From the NCBI RefSeq assembly GCF_004402485.1, contig NZ_SOFG01000009.1, positions 1 to 64,000 on the forward strand: DNA of 64,000 nt, in the 5' to 3' direction. Positions 55,601 to 64,000 of this stretch are shown here, piece after piece. How positions within the stretch are numbered: position 1 is the first letter of the stretch; every line of letters starts with the position of its first letter. Below the pieces are notes generated by a model. That model was not told the origin of the DNA. It worked only from the letters and a program-made list of their open reading frames with translations, and searched no databases. Origin of the DNA: Cryobacterium algoricola. Lineage in GTDB: Bacteria > Actinomycetota > Actinomycetes > Actinomycetales > Microbacteriaceae. The translations under genes were made by a program, and so were the position numbers.

Positions 55601-58600
55601 GTGTCGAATACCACTAGCGCGAACGGATCGAACGATTCCTTCGTGCACCTGCACGTGCACAGCGAATACTCCATGCTCGACGGAGCCGCGCGCGTCAAAC
55701 CGCTGATCAAAGAGGCCGTCGAACAGGGAATGCCCGCGGTCGCCATCACCGACCACGGCAACATGTTCGGGGCGTTCGACTTCTGGAAGTCCGCGACGGA
55801 CGCCGGGATCAAGCCCATCATCGGCACCGAGGCGTACATCACCCCCGGCACCGACCGGCGCGACAAGACCAGGGTCAGGTGGGGCACGAGCGGCCAGAAC
55901 CGCGACGACGTCGGCGGCAGCGGCGCATACACGCACATGACGCTGCTCGCCGAGAACACGGCCGGCATGCACAACCTGTTCCGCCTCTCGACGAAGGCGT
56001 CGCTCGAGGGCTACTACTTCAAGCCCCGAATGGACCGGGAACTGCTGAGCGAGTTCTCGAACGGCCTGATCGGCACGACCGGCTGCGTCGGCGGCGAGGT
56101 GCAGACCCGCCTCCGTCTCGGACAGTACGACGAAGCGAAGAAGGCGGCGGGGGAGCTGCGGGACATCTTCGGTCCGGAGAACTACTTCTGCGAGATCATG
56201 GACCACGGCATCGACATCGAGCGCCGCACCATGAGCGAGCTGCTCCGCCTCGCCAAGGAGCTGAACCTCCCGCTCGTCGCCACGAACGACCTGCACTACA
56301 CGCACGCCCACGACGCGACGGCGCACGCCGCCCTGCTCTGCGTGCAGTCCGCGTCAACCCTCGACGACCCCAACCGCTTCAAGTTCGACTCCGACGAGTT
56401 CTATCTCAAGACCGCGGCCCAGATGCGGCACCTCTTCAGGGACAACCCGGAGGCGTGCGACAACACGCTCCTGATCGCCGAGCGCTGCGAGGTGAAGTTC
56501 GACACCCAGGCCAACTACATGCCGCGCTTCCCGACCCCGGAGGGCGAGAACGAGGAAAGTTGGTTCATCAAGGAGACCGAGCTCGGCCTGGCCCGCCGGT
56601 ATCCGAAGGGCATCCCCGCCGAGGTGCGCACCCGGGCCGACTACGAGGTCGGCATCATCGCCCAGATGGGCTTCCCCGGTTACTTCCTCGTCGTCGCCGA
56701 CTTCATCATGTGGTCCAAGACGAACGGCATCCGCGTCGGCCCCGGTCGTGGCTCGGGCGCCGGGTCGATGGTCGCGTACGCGATGGGCATCACCGACCTC
56801 GACCCGCTCGTGCACGGCCTGATCTTCGAGCGGTTCCTCAACCCAGACCGTGTCTCCATGCCTGACTTCGACGTCGACTTCGACGATCGTCGCCGCGGCG
56901 AGGTCATCCACTACGTCACCGAGAAGTACGGCTCCGAGCGGGTCGCCCAGATCGTCACCTACGGCACCATCAAGGCCAAGCAGGCCCTGAAAGACTCCAG
57001 CCGGGTGCTCGGCTTCCCGTTCGGAATGGGCGACAAGCTCACCAAGGCGATGCCGCAGCCGATCATGGGCAAGGACATGCCGCTCACCGGCATGTTCGAC
57101 AAGGACCACCCGCGCTACCGCGAGGCCGTCGACTTCCGCGCGATCATCGAGACGGATGCCGAGGCCCGCACGGTCTTCGACACCGCGCTCGGTCTCGAGA
57201 ACCTGAAGCGCCAGTGGGGCGTGCACGCGGCCGGCGTGATCATGTCGTCCGACCCGCTGATCGACATCGTGCCCGTGATGAAGCGCGAGGCGGACGGCCA
57301 GATCGTCACCCAGTTCGACTACCCCGCCTGCGAGTCGCTCGGCCTGATCAAGATGGACTTCCTCGGGCTCCGCAACCTCACCATCATCGACGACGCCCTC
57401 GACAACATCGCCGTCAACCGCGGCCACAGGCCCGTGCTCGAGGACCTCGGCCTCGACGACCCCATCGCATACGAACTGCTCGCCCGCGGGGACACCCTCG
57501 GCGTCTTCCAGCTTGACGGCGGCCCGATGCGTGCGCTGCTCCGCCTGATGAAGCCTGACAACTTCGAGGACATCTCCGCCGTCATCGCCCTCTACCGGCC
57601 GGGCCCCATGGGCGCGAACTCGCACACCAACTACGCGTTGCGGAAGACCGGCCAGCAGGAGATCGTACCGATCCACCCCGAACTCGAGGAAGCCCTCAAG
57701 GACGTCATCGGCACCACCTACGGCCTGATCGTCTACCAGGAGCAGGTCATGTCGATCGCGCAGAAGCTCGCCGGCTTCTCGCTCGGCCAGGCCGACCTGC
57801 TGCGCCGCGCCATGGGCAAGAAGAAGAAGTCGGAGCTCGACAAGCAGTTCGCCGGGTTCTCCGCCGGGATGAAGACCAACGGCTACTCCATGGAGGCGGT
57901 GAAGACCGTCTGGGACATCCTGCTGCCGTTCTCCGACTACGCGTTCAACAAGGCGCACTCCGCGGCGTACGGCGTGGTCAGCTACTGGACCGCCTACCTC
58001 AAGGCGCACTACCCGGCTGAGTACATGGCGGCCCTGCTCACGAGCGTCGGCGACTCCCGCGACAAGCTCGCCCTCTACCTCAACGAGTGCCGCCGGATGG
58101 GCATCCAGGTGCTCCCGCCGGACGTCAACGAGTCGATCGGCTACTTCGCTGCCGTCGGCCCCGACATCCGCTTCGGGCTCGGCGCCGTGCGCAACGTCGG
58201 CTTCAACGTCGTCGACGCGATCCGCGCCTCCCGCGACGAGAAGGGGCGCTTCGAGTCCTTCCACGACTTCCTCCGCAAGGTCCCGATCCAGGTCGCCAAC
58301 AAGCGCACGGTCGAGTCCCTCGTCAAGGCCGGTGCTTTCGACTCCCTCGGAGCGACCCGCAGGGCCATGGTCGAGATCCACGAGGGCGCCGTCGAATCCG
58401 CCGTGAAGATCAAGCGCGACGAGGAACACGGCATGGTCGGCTTCGACTTCGACAGCCTCTTCGACGACCCGCAGGAGACCGAGCAGGTGCCCGACCGGCC
58501 GGAATGGAGCAAGAAGGAGAAACTCGCCTTCGAACGCGACATGCTCGGCCTCTATGTGTCCGACCACCCGCTCGCGGGGCTCGAGATCCCGCTCGCGAAG

Positions 58601-59140
58601 CATGCGTCGACCTCGATCGCCGATCTCCTCGCGTCCGAGCAGACCCAGGATGCCGACACCGTCACGATCGCCGGCCTGATCACGAGCGTCCAGCACCGGA
58701 TCGCCAAGAAGAGCGGCAACCAGTACGGCATCATCCAGGTCGAGGACTTCGGCGGCGACATCGACGTGATGTTCATGGGCAAGGCGTACCAGGAGTTCGC
58801 CCCCGCGCTGATCAGCGACTCGATCGTCGTGGTGCGCGGCCGGGTGAGCCTGCGGGACGACGGCATGAACATCCACGCCTACAGCCTCTTCGCGCCCGAT
58901 CTCGGCCAGACCGGCGACTCGGGCACCCTCGCGATCACCCTCAGCGAGGCGCGTGCGACGACGGACACCGTGACGGCGCTCGGCGACGTGCTGATCCGGC
59001 ACCGCGGCTCCTCCGAGGTGCGGCTCAAGCTGATCAAGAACGACTCGGCCCGCGTGTTCGAGCTGCCGTACCAGGTGACGATCAGCGCGGACCTGTTCGG
59101 CGAGCTCAAGAGCCTGCTCGGGCCGTTCTGCCTCAGCTGA
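55601..59140 (+). CDS. dnaE: DNA polymerase III alpha subunit
   Basis: An 1179-residue replicative polymerase of the DnaE1 type. PHP domain first (FVHLHVHSEYSMLDGAARVK, ITDHGNMFG). Polymerase active site PDFDVDF (Asp422, Asp424) plus a third Asp in IKMDFLGL (Asp586). Helix-hairpin-helix near 830 and OB fold near 1000-1080 (VTIAGLITSVQHRIAKKSG). Length is normal. GTG start. A short hairpin follows the stop. Confidence 0.96.
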   Translation: MSNTTSANGSNDSFVHLHVHSEYSMLDGAARVKPLIKEAVEQGMPAVAITDHGNMFGAFDFWKSATDAGIKPIIGTEAYITPGTDRRDKTRVRWGTSGQNRDDVGGSGAYTHMTLLAENTAGMHNLFRLSTKASLEGYYFKPRMDRELLSEFSNGLIGTTGCVGGEVQTRLRLGQYDEAKKAAGELRDIFGPENYFCEIMDHGIDIERRTMSELLRLAKELNLPLVATNDLHYTHAHDATAHAALLCVQSASTLDDPNRFKFDSDEFYLKTAAQMRHLFRDNPEACDNTLLIAERCEVKFDTQANYMPRFPTPEGENEESWFIKETELGLARRYPKGIPAEVRTRADYEVGIIAQMGFPGYFLVVADFIMWSKTNGIRVGPGRGSGAGSMVAYAMGITDLDPLVHGLIFERFLNPDRVSMPDFDVDFDDRRRGEVIHYVTEKYGSERVAQIVTYGTIKAKQALKDSSRVLGFPFGMGDKLTKAMPQPIMGKDMPLTGMFDKDHPRYREAVDFRAIIETDAEARTVFDTALGLENLKRQWGVHAAGVIMSSDPLIDIVPVMKREADGQIVTQFDYPACESLGLIKMDFLGLRNLTIIDDALDNIAVNRGHRPVLEDLGLDDPIAYELLARGDTLGVFQLDGGPMRALLRLMKPDNFEDISAVIALYRPGPMGANSHTNYALRKTGQQEIVPIHPELEEALKDVIGTTYGLIVYQEQVMSIAQKLAGFSLGQADLLRRAMGKKKKSELDKQFAGFSAGMKTNGYSMEAVKTVWDILLPFSDYAFNKAHSAAYGVVSYWTAYLKAHYPAEYMAALLTSVGDSRDKLALYLNECRRMGIQVLPPDVNESIGYFAAVGPDIRFGLGAVRNVGFNVVDAIRASRDEKGRFESFHDFLRKVPIQVANKRTVESLVKAGAFDSLGATRRAMVEIHEGAVESAVKIKRDEEHGMVGFDFDSLFDDPQETEQVPDRPEWSKKEKLAFERDMLGLYVSDHPLAGLEIPLAKHASTSIADLLASEQTQDADTVTIAGLITSVQHRIAKKSGNQYGIIQVEDFGGDIDVMFMGKAYQEFAPALISDSIVVVRGRVSLRDDGMNIHAYSLFAPDLGQTGDSGTLAITLSEARATTDTVTALGDVLIRHRGSSEVRLKLIKNDSARVFELPYQVTISADLFGELKSLLGPFCLS

Positions 59141-59146
59141 GCCGGC

Positions 59147-59166
59147 GCATAGCCGGTCGGTTATGC
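59147..59166 (+). terminator. Hairpin after dnaE
   Basis: GCATAGCC (59147-59154) pairs with GGTTATGC (59159-59166) over a GGTC loop with one G-U pair. A third copy of the word, GGGCATAGCC, follows at 59171-59180 next to the acyltransferase start. There is no U-tract, so terminator or attenuator status is tentative. Confidence 0.4.
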
Positions 59167-59187
59167 ACCCGGGCATAGCCTTGGAGT

Positions 59188-60084
59188 ATGACACGCCGTA
59201 CGAGCGAACCGTTCTACACCCCGGCGATCGTGGCCGGCCGGGCCATCTTCGGGGCCTTCCGGCTGAAGGCAGCGGCGACCGGTCTCGACAACCTCCCGGA
59301 TTCCGGGGGAGCCGTCCTCGCGATCACGCACTTCGGCTATGCCGACTTCGCGCTCGTCGAGTGGCAGGCCTGGCTGCACAACCGTCGCCACATCCGCTTC
59401 CTGGCCAAGAAGGGCGCGTTCGACAAGCCCGTCGTCGGCTGGCTGCTCCGCGGCATGCACCACATCAGTGTCGACATGCAGGCCGGCGCCGCGGCATACG
59501 GCGAGGCCGTCGCCGCCCTCCGGGCCGGTGAACTCCTCGGGGTCTTCCCAGAGGGCGGGGTCAACGCCTCGTTCACCGTGCGCGAACTCAAGTCCGGCGC
59601 GGTCCGGATGGCGAAGGAAGCCGGTGTCCCGGTGATCCCGGTCGCGGTCTGGGGCGGCCACCGGCTGCTGACCAAGAACCACAAGCCCAGCCTGAGGGAG
59701 GCCTACCGGGTGCCGATCCGCTTCGCGTTCGGCACTTCGGTCGTGCTCGACCCGGCGAGGGACGCCGTCGAACTCACCGCGCAACTGCACGGCACGCTCC
59801 AGGCCATGGTCGACGAACTCCAGGCCGGGTATCCCGTCGACGGCTCCGGGCAATGGTGGCAGCCGCGCCACCTCGGCGGTACGGCGCCGACTCCCGAGCA
59901 GGCGGCGGTCGTCGAGGCCGAGCGCCAGCGGCTCCGCGCCCTCAAGCGTGAAGCGGCGAACCGGGAAACGACGACGCGCAAGACGACGACGCGCAAGACG
60001 ACGACGCGCAAGACGACGACGCGCAAGACGACGACGACGAGCGACGCGACGACGCGCGAGACGTCACGGCGCGACGACGCCTGA
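59188..60084 (+). CDS. PlsC-like acyltransferase with repetitive basic tail
   Basis: 298 residues. The acyltransferase core spans about 10-220: motif I ITHFGYAD (His and Asp spaced as in NHx4D but lacking the Asn), motif III VFPEGGVN, and VIPVAVWGG. It acylates an unknown glycerol-phosphate or other lipid acceptor. The C-terminus is unusual: a Lys/Arg/Glu-rich helix, then four exact TTTRK repeats, then a Thr/Ser/Arg tail. This may bind membranes or nucleic acid, or be slippage-prone. It is convergent with the flavin reductase gene. Confidence 0.8.
   Translation: MTRRTSEPFYTPAIVAGRAIFGAFRLKAAATGLDNLPDSGGAVLAITHFGYADFALVEWQAWLHNRRHIRFLAKKGAFDKPVVGWLLRGMHHISVDMQAGAAAYGEAVAALRAGELLGVFPEGGVNASFTVRELKSGAVRMAKEAGVPVIPVAVWGGHRLLTKNHKPSLREAYRVPIRFAFGTSVVLDPARDAVELTAQLHGTLQAMVDELQAGYPVDGSGQWWQPRHLGGTAPTPEQAAVVEAERQRLRALKREAANRETTTRKTTTRKTTTRKTTTRKTTTTSDATTRETSRRDDA
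59968..60027 (+). repeat. In-frame 15-bp tandem repeats (TTTRK x4)
   Basis: Four exact copies of ACGACGACGCGCAAG, followed by a partial copy, within the acyltransferase C-terminus. The unit is a multiple of three, so copy-number change would alter tail length without a frameshift. Confidence 0.9.
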
Positions 60085-60110
60085 CCCGGACGACGGGCCG
60101 GTCGCCCCGT

Positions 60111-60665
60111 TCAGAGCGCCGCTTCCGGCCCCGGTACCCGGTACATCCGCTCGTGGTACAGCAACGCCTCGTCCTCGTAGCCGAGGCCGCCCTCCTCGAT
60201 CTGAACGACGATCACGGCACCGTTGTGCACGGTGACCCGCTCGACGATGTGGCCGACCATCCAGCTCGTCACGTCGTTCAGGACCGGAAGGCCGTGCGGC
60301 CCCTCATGCCAGTGCTCGCCGATGAAGCGGAGGGCGTTCGGTCCGCTCATCCGTTCGGCAAGGGAGCGATTGCGCGCGCCGAGGGTGTGGATGATGACAC
60401 GTTCGGTTTCGGCGATCGCCGACCAGGAACTCGCCGTGCGGGCCATATTGAAGGTCGCGAGCGGGGGAACGGACGACAGCGAGGCGAGCGAGGTCGCCGT
60501 GAAGCCGACCGGGGTGCCGTCGGCCTGGCGGGCCGTCACGCACGCGACACCGGCCGCGTGACGCCGGAATGCCTGCTTGAACGCCGCAAGATCAAGCGGG
60601 GCGTTCGGATCTCCTTCGAGCCGGGGAACGGTCGGTGCGTCTCGGATGTCGTTCATGTCGCTCAT
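60111..60665 (-). CDS. Flavin reductase-domain protein
   Basis: A 184-residue split-barrel FMN-binding protein. The core is FKQAFRRHAAGVACVTA, DGTPVGFTATSLASLSSVPP and FNMARTASSW, the usual order for flavin reductase partners of two-component monooxygenases. No monooxygenase is adjacent, so its role is open. The ATG at 60665 with a GAGG site is preferred; others at 60656 and further upstream exist. Divergent from hisD. Confidence 0.82.
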   Translation of the reverse strand: MSDMNDIRDAPTVPRLEGDPNAPLDLAAFKQAFRRHAAGVACVTARQADGTPVGFTATSLASLSSVPPLATFNMARTASSWSAIAETERVIIHTLGARNRSLAERMSGPNALRFIGEHWHEGPHGLPVLNDVTSWMVGHIVERVTVHNGAVIVVQIEEGGLGYEDEALLYHERMYRVPGPEAAL

Positions 60666-60738
60666 GTCACTTGCCTCAAGGTCTCTGAAGGCCACCCTAT
60701 TCCCGTCTGGGGGATGTTGGTGGCTAGGCTGGTCAGAC

Positions 60739-62043
60739 ATGATCCAGAGACTTGACCTACGAGGCACCCGGCCGACGCCGGCCGAATTGCTCGCCACCAT
60801 TCCGCGCGCCGTCACCGACGTGACCGCCGCGAGTGCCGTGGCGGCCGAGCTCATCGCTGACGTCCGCGCGCGCGGCGAGGCGGCGCTCTACGACCAGGCC
60901 GAACGGCTCGACCGGGTACGTCCTGACGCGCTCCGGGTGCCCGAGAGCGACATCGCCGACGCTCTCGCGGGGCTGCCGCCGGAGGTGCGCACCGCCATCG
61001 AGGAGACCATCCGCCGGGTCAGGCTCGCAAGCGAGGCCCAGGTGCCGCCGCACGTGACCACGACGATCGCTGAAGGAGCGGTGATCACCCAGCGGTGGCA
61101 GCCGATCCGTCGCGTCGGGCTCTACGTGCCGGGCGGCAAGGCCGTCTACCCGTCGAGCGTCGTGATGAACGTCGTGCCCGCGCAGGTCGCCGGGGTCACC
61201 TCGATCGCGCTCGCTTCCCCGCCGCAGCAGGCGTTCGATGGGCGGGTGCACCCGACCATCCTCGCCGTCGCCGGGCTCCTCGGCGTCACCGAGATCTACG
61301 CGATGGGTGGCGCCGGCGCGGTCGGCGCCTTCGCATACGGGGTGCCGAGCCTCGGCCTCGATCCCGTCCAGCTCGTCACCGGCCCCGGCAACGTCTACGT
61401 CGCCGCCGCCAAGCGCCTCGTCCGCGGCGTGACCGGGATCGACTCGGAAGCCGGCCCCACCGACATCCTCGTGATCGCGGACTCCGGTGCAGACCCCCTG
61501 CTCGTCGCGGCCGACCTGGTCAGCCAGGCCGAACACGACGAACTCGCGGCGGCCGTGCTCGTCACCGATTCGGCGGAGCTCGCGGATGCCGTCACGGCGA
61601 GACTCGCCGTGCTCGCGGTCACGACTCCGCACGGTGAGCGGGTGACCGCCGCGCTGTCCGGTACCCAGTCCGCGATCGTGCTCGTCGACGACCTCGCCGC
61701 CGCAGCGGCGTTCAGCAATGCCTTCGGTCCGGAGCACCTCGAGATCCAGACCAGGGACCCGCACGTCGAACTCGCGCTCATCGAGAACGCGGGTGCGATC
61801 TTCCTCGGCCCGAACTCGCCGGTGAGCCTCGGTGACTACTCCGCGGGCTCCAACCACGTGCTGCCGACGGGCGGCCAGGCCCGGTTCTCGTCCGGTCTCG
61901 GCGCGTACACCTTCCTCCGTCCGCAGCAGGTCGTCGAGTACAGCAGGGATGCCCTCCGCGGGGTCGCCGCCAACATCGCGGCGCTCTCGGACGCGGAAGA
62001 CCTCCCCGCACACGGTGCGGCCGTGACCGCCCGCTTCGTCTGA
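60739..62043 (+). CDS. hisD: Histidinol dehydrogenase
   Basis: 434 residues, last two steps of histidine synthesis (histidinol to histidine, NAD, zinc). Signatures: YVPGGKAVYPSSVVMNVVPA, EIYAMGGAGAVGAFAYG, GPGNVYVAAAKR, DSEAGPTDILVIAD, LVSQAEHDEL and FGPEHLEIQ, which include the zinc and catalytic residues. It stands alone here; hisC/hisB, the usual neighbours in actinobacteria, do not follow. A composite hairpin lies after the stop. Confidence 0.95.
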   Translation: MIQRLDLRGTRPTPAELLATIPRAVTDVTAASAVAAELIADVRARGEAALYDQAERLDRVRPDALRVPESDIADALAGLPPEVRTAIEETIRRVRLASEAQVPPHVTTTIAEGAVITQRWQPIRRVGLYVPGGKAVYPSSVVMNVVPAQVAGVTSIALASPPQQAFDGRVHPTILAVAGLLGVTEIYAMGGAGAVGAFAYGVPSLGLDPVQLVTGPGNVYVAAAKRLVRGVTGIDSEAGPTDILVIADSGADPLLVAADLVSQAEHDELAAAVLVTDSAELADAVTARLAVLAVTTPHGERVTAALSGTQSAIVLVDDLAAAAAFSNAFGPEHLEIQTRDPHVELALIENAGAIFLGPNSPVSLGDYSAGSNHVLPTGGQARFSSGLGAYTFLRPQQVVEYSRDALRGVAANIAALSDAEDLPAHGAAVTARFV

Positions 62044-62044
62044 C

Positions 62045-62094
62045 CCGTCGGGGAGCCGGTGCGCGCGCATGGAGCGACGCGCCCGGGCCGACGG
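62045..62094 (+). terminator. Composite hairpin after hisD
   Basis: Outer arms CCGTCGG (62045-62051) and CCGACGG (62088-62094) enclose an inner GC-rich pairing (GCGCG with CGCGC). A smaller CCCC-GTAAA-GGGG hairpin follows at about 62102-62114, just before nrdR. No U-tract. It is probably a terminator of hisD. Confidence 0.45.
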
Positions 62095-62131
62095 TGAATC
62101 CCCCGTAAAGGGGCACTAGGCTGGCAGCACA

Positions 62132-62650
62132 ATGTTTTGCCCGTTCTGCCGCCACCCGGACTCCCGAGTCATCGACTCGCGCACGAGCGACGACGGACTT
62201 TCCATCCGTCGCCGTCGCCAGTGCCCCGAGTGCGGGCGCCGTTTCAGCACGACGGAGACCGCAAGCCTCAACATCGTCAAGCGCAGCGGCGTCGTCGAAC
62301 CGTTCAGCAGAGACAAGGTCGTCACCGGCGTCCGCAAGGCCTGCCAAGGCCGGCCGGTGACCGACTCCGACCTCGCACTCCTCGCCCAGCGCGTCGAGGA
62401 GACCATCCGCCAGACCGGCGCGTCCCAGGTCGCCGCGAACGATGTCGGCCTCGCGATCCTCCCGCCGCTGCGGGAACTCGACGAGGTCGCCTACCTGCGC
62501 TTCGCGAGCGTCTACCGGGCCTTCGACTCCCTCGAGGACTTCGAGAGCGCCATCGACCAGCTCCGCAGCGAACACCGGGAGAGCCTGCGCAGCGACGCGA
62601 GCGACGCGAGCGACGCGAGCGACGCCAGCGACGACGAACCCGAACTGTAG
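62132..62650 (+). CDS. nrdR: Ribonucleotide reductase repressor NrdR
   Basis: 172 residues. The zinc ribbon [19 protein letters not shown] plus [13 protein letters not shown] is complete (four cysteines). The ATP-cone follows (about 48-138: [19 protein letters not shown]). NrdR binds dATP/ATP and represses nrd genes when dNTPs suffice. No nrd gene is in this window. The C-terminus has four SDA repeats and an acidic end, an extension of about 20 residues beyond the usual family length. Confidence 0.93.
   Translation: MFCPFCRHPDSRVIDSRTSDDGLSIRRRRQCPECGRRFSTTETASLNIVKRSGVVEPFSRDKVVTGVRKACQGRPVTDSDLALLAQRVEETIRQTGASQVAANDVGLAILPPLRELDEVAYLRFASVYRAFDSLEDFESAIDQLRSEHRESLRSDASDASDASDASDDEPEL
62591..62626 (+). 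repeat. In-frame 9-bp tandem repeats in nrdR (SDA x4)
   Basis: Three exact copies of AGCGACGCG and one with a third-position change, encoding [12 protein letters not shown], followed by SDDE. Trinucleotide-multiple repeats at the C-terminus can change number without a frameshift. Confidence 0.85.
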
Positions 62651-62653
62651 CCG

Positions 62654-63682
62654 GTGTACCCCTTCCTCTTCCGGCACGTGCTCGCGCGGCTCGACCCCGA
62701 ACGCGCCCACCACCTGGCCTTCACGGTGATCCGGCTCATCCCGAGCCGGGGCATCGGGCGGCTCGTCCACGGTTTCACCCGTCCGCGCACCGACCAGGCC
62801 GTGCACGCCCTCGGCCTGCGCTTCGATTCCCCGTTCGGCGTCGCCGCCGGCTTCGACAAGGACGGCCTCGCCGTGATCGGCCTCGGCCGGCTCGGCTTCG
62901 GCCACGTCGAGGTCGGCACGATCACGGCACTGCCGCAGCCGGGAAACCCGAAGCCGCGGCTGTTCCGGCTGATCCCGGACCGCGCCGTGATCAACCGGAT
63001 GGGCTTCAACAACCAGGGTGCGGCATCCGCTGCCGTACGCCTCGCCCGGGTGCGCGCCGTCGTCGGCCGGCCGGTGCTCGGCATCAACATCGGTAAGAGC
63101 CGCGCAACCGCGGTGGAAGACGCCACGGCAGACTACCTCGTGAGCGCCACGGCCCTCGCGCCGCTCGCCGACTACCTCGTCGTCAACGTGAGTTCACCGA
63201 ACACCCCCGGCCTGCGCGGCCTGCAGGAACTCGACCAGCTCGCCCCGCTCCTCACCGCCGTCCGCGCGGCATCCGGGAGCACGCCCCTGCTCGTCAAGAT
63301 CGCACCGGACCTCCGCGACGAGGAAGTCACCCGCATCGCCGAACTCGTGGTGCGGCTCGGCCTCGACGGCATCATCGCGACCAACACGACCATTTCCCGC
63401 GAGGGTCTCACGACGGATGCCGCGCGGGTCGAGGCCCTCGGAGCGGGCGGCCTCTCCGGAGCCCCGCTCCGGGCCCGCTCGCTCGCGGTGCTGCGCCTGA
63501 TCCGGGCGAGCGTGCCCGCCGGCCTTTGCGTGATCTCCGTCGGCGGTGTCGAGACCGCCGCCGACGTCGCCGAGCGGCTCGACGCGGGGGCGACCCTGGT
63601 CCAGGGCTACACGGCGTTCCTCTACCGCGGACCGCTGTGGGCGCGGCAGGTCAACCGCGGCCTCGACCGGCTCCGCGCGTAG
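62654..63682 (+). CDS. pyrD: Dihydroorotate dehydrogenase, class 2 (quinone-dependent)
   Basis: A 342-residue membrane-associated FMN enzyme of pyrimidine synthesis. An N-terminal helix region (YPFLFRHVLARLDPERAHHL) docks on the membrane, as in class 2. FGVAAGFDKDGLAV, VEVGTITALPQPGNPKPRL and the catalytic-serine segment VNVSSPNTPGLRGLQ (class 1 would have Cys) support the class. GTG start 3 bp after nrdR, so they are co-transcribed. Confidence 0.95.
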   Translation: MYPFLFRHVLARLDPERAHHLAFTVIRLIPSRGIGRLVHGFTRPRTDQAVHALGLRFDSPFGVAAGFDKDGLAVIGLGRLGFGHVEVGTITALPQPGNPKPRLFRLIPDRAVINRMGFNNQGAASAAVRLARVRAVVGRPVLGINIGKSRATAVEDATADYLVSATALAPLADYLVVNVSSPNTPGLRGLQELDQLAPLLTAVRAASGSTPLLVKIAPDLRDEEVTRIAELVVRLGLDGIIATNTTISREGLTTDAARVEALGAGGLSGAPLRARSLAVLRLIRASVPAGLCVISVGGVETAADVAERLDAGATLVQGYTAFLYRGPLWARQVNRGLDRLRA

Positions 63683-63858
63683 TCGGTCCCGGTCGGCACC
63701 TGGCTCGGGCGCACTGCCCCGTGACGCGGCGCAGAGGGTTCCCTGCCGGCGCCCCTGCTTCGGCACCCTTGCTCCTGCACACTGCACCCTGCTCCTGCGC
63801 CGGGCGATGTCGCCGGATCACTCGCATTCCGGTGAGCCGACCCCCTAGGGTCGAGAGC

Positions 63859-64000
63859 ATGACCGGCACGCGACAGCAGGCACCACGCAGCACGGTGAAG
63901 TGGGTCCTGGCAGCGGCCGGCGCCGTGCTCGTCCACTTCCTGGCCAGCGTGGCCCTGGTCTTCGAGCTCGTGGGCAATGCCTACGCCTTCGCCGCGTCGA
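63859..64000 (+). CDS. Membrane protein of unknown function (5' part only)
   Basis: The ATG at 63859 follows a GAGAG site and opens a frame that stays open to the right edge (47 codons). It encodes a short basic N-terminus and then a hydrophobic helix (WVLAAAGAVLVHFLASVALV) continuing into another hydrophobic stretch. Too little is present to name a family. The 176 bp between pyrD and this gene hold only GC-rich sequence with an 8-bp CGGCGCAG/CTGCGCCG pairing over a long loop and degenerate TGCTCCTGC direct repeats. Confidence 0.5.
   Translation, partial: MTGTRQQAPRSTVKWVLAAAGAVLVHFLASVALVFELVGNAYAFAAS

Noticed and set aside
56354..59194. A 946-codon minus-strand open frame across dnaE
   Set aside because: Shadow of dnaE, no domain recognisable, no ribosome site.

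Overview
The window is high-G+C DNA (roughly 70% by eye) with GTG and TTG starts, strong Shine-Dalgarno sites and ATGA/GTGA stop-start overlaps. Gene content and order point to an actinobacterium, most likely family Microbacteriaceae (Cryobacterium/Leifsonia-like). The evidence is a C50 carotenoid operon, class II DAHP synthase, a PASTA kinase, wag31/DivIVA, SepF, an actinobacterial-type division and cell-wall (dcw) cluster, and a MurE that lacks the meso-DAP signature. The genus is an inference.

Layout. 1-916: tail of a phytoene-desaturase-like FAD enzyme. 958-1365: S4 RNA-binding protein. 1419-7489 (minus): carotenoid operon idi-crtE-crtB-crtI-crtYe-crtYf-crtEb, almost every junction being a 4-nt ATGA overlap. 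A MarR regulator is divergent from it across a perfect inverted-repeat operator. 8212-11394: apt, a NUDIX enzyme, a deazaflavin-type/DUF1295 pair and a small membrane protein. 11459-15080: divergent ligD and ku, a bacterial NHEJ pair. 15109-17648: CDP-alcohol phosphatidyltransferase, GarA-like FHA protein, FtsR-like MerR and a second MerR. 17785-24070: pyruvate carboxylase flanked by two ParA/MinD-type ATPases, then peptide deformylase. 24078-29205: fadD15-like ligase, ROK glucokinase, PlsC acyltransferase and aroG.

29206-29906 is the only long non-coding stretch and the most unusual part of the window. It holds four imperfect tandem repeats of about 120-177 bp, each opening with a long hairpin, and ends in a perfect 36-bp palindrome. 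The arms differ between copies by compensating changes, which is the signature of a conserved structured RNA (or cruciform) and not of a degenerate gene.

29907-35394: PASTA kinase (PknL position), secreted LysM protein, Rv2175c-like HTH protein, a second polyprenyl synthase and a DUF3040 protein with a clear terminator. 35645-54637: mraZ-rsmH-ftsL-ftsI-murE-murF-mraY-murD-ftsW-murG-murC-ftsQ-ftsZ-yggS-sepF-yggT-wag31-lspA, the complete septation and peptidoglycan precursor programme. 54645-63682: RluD-like pseudouridine synthase, dnaE, an acyltransferase with a repetitive basic tail, flavin reductase, hisD, nrdR and pyrD. A membrane protein runs off the right edge. No tRNA, rRNA, CRISPR array, transposase or prophage gene was seen. 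Apart from the aroG-pknL interval this is an ordinary core-chromosome segment.
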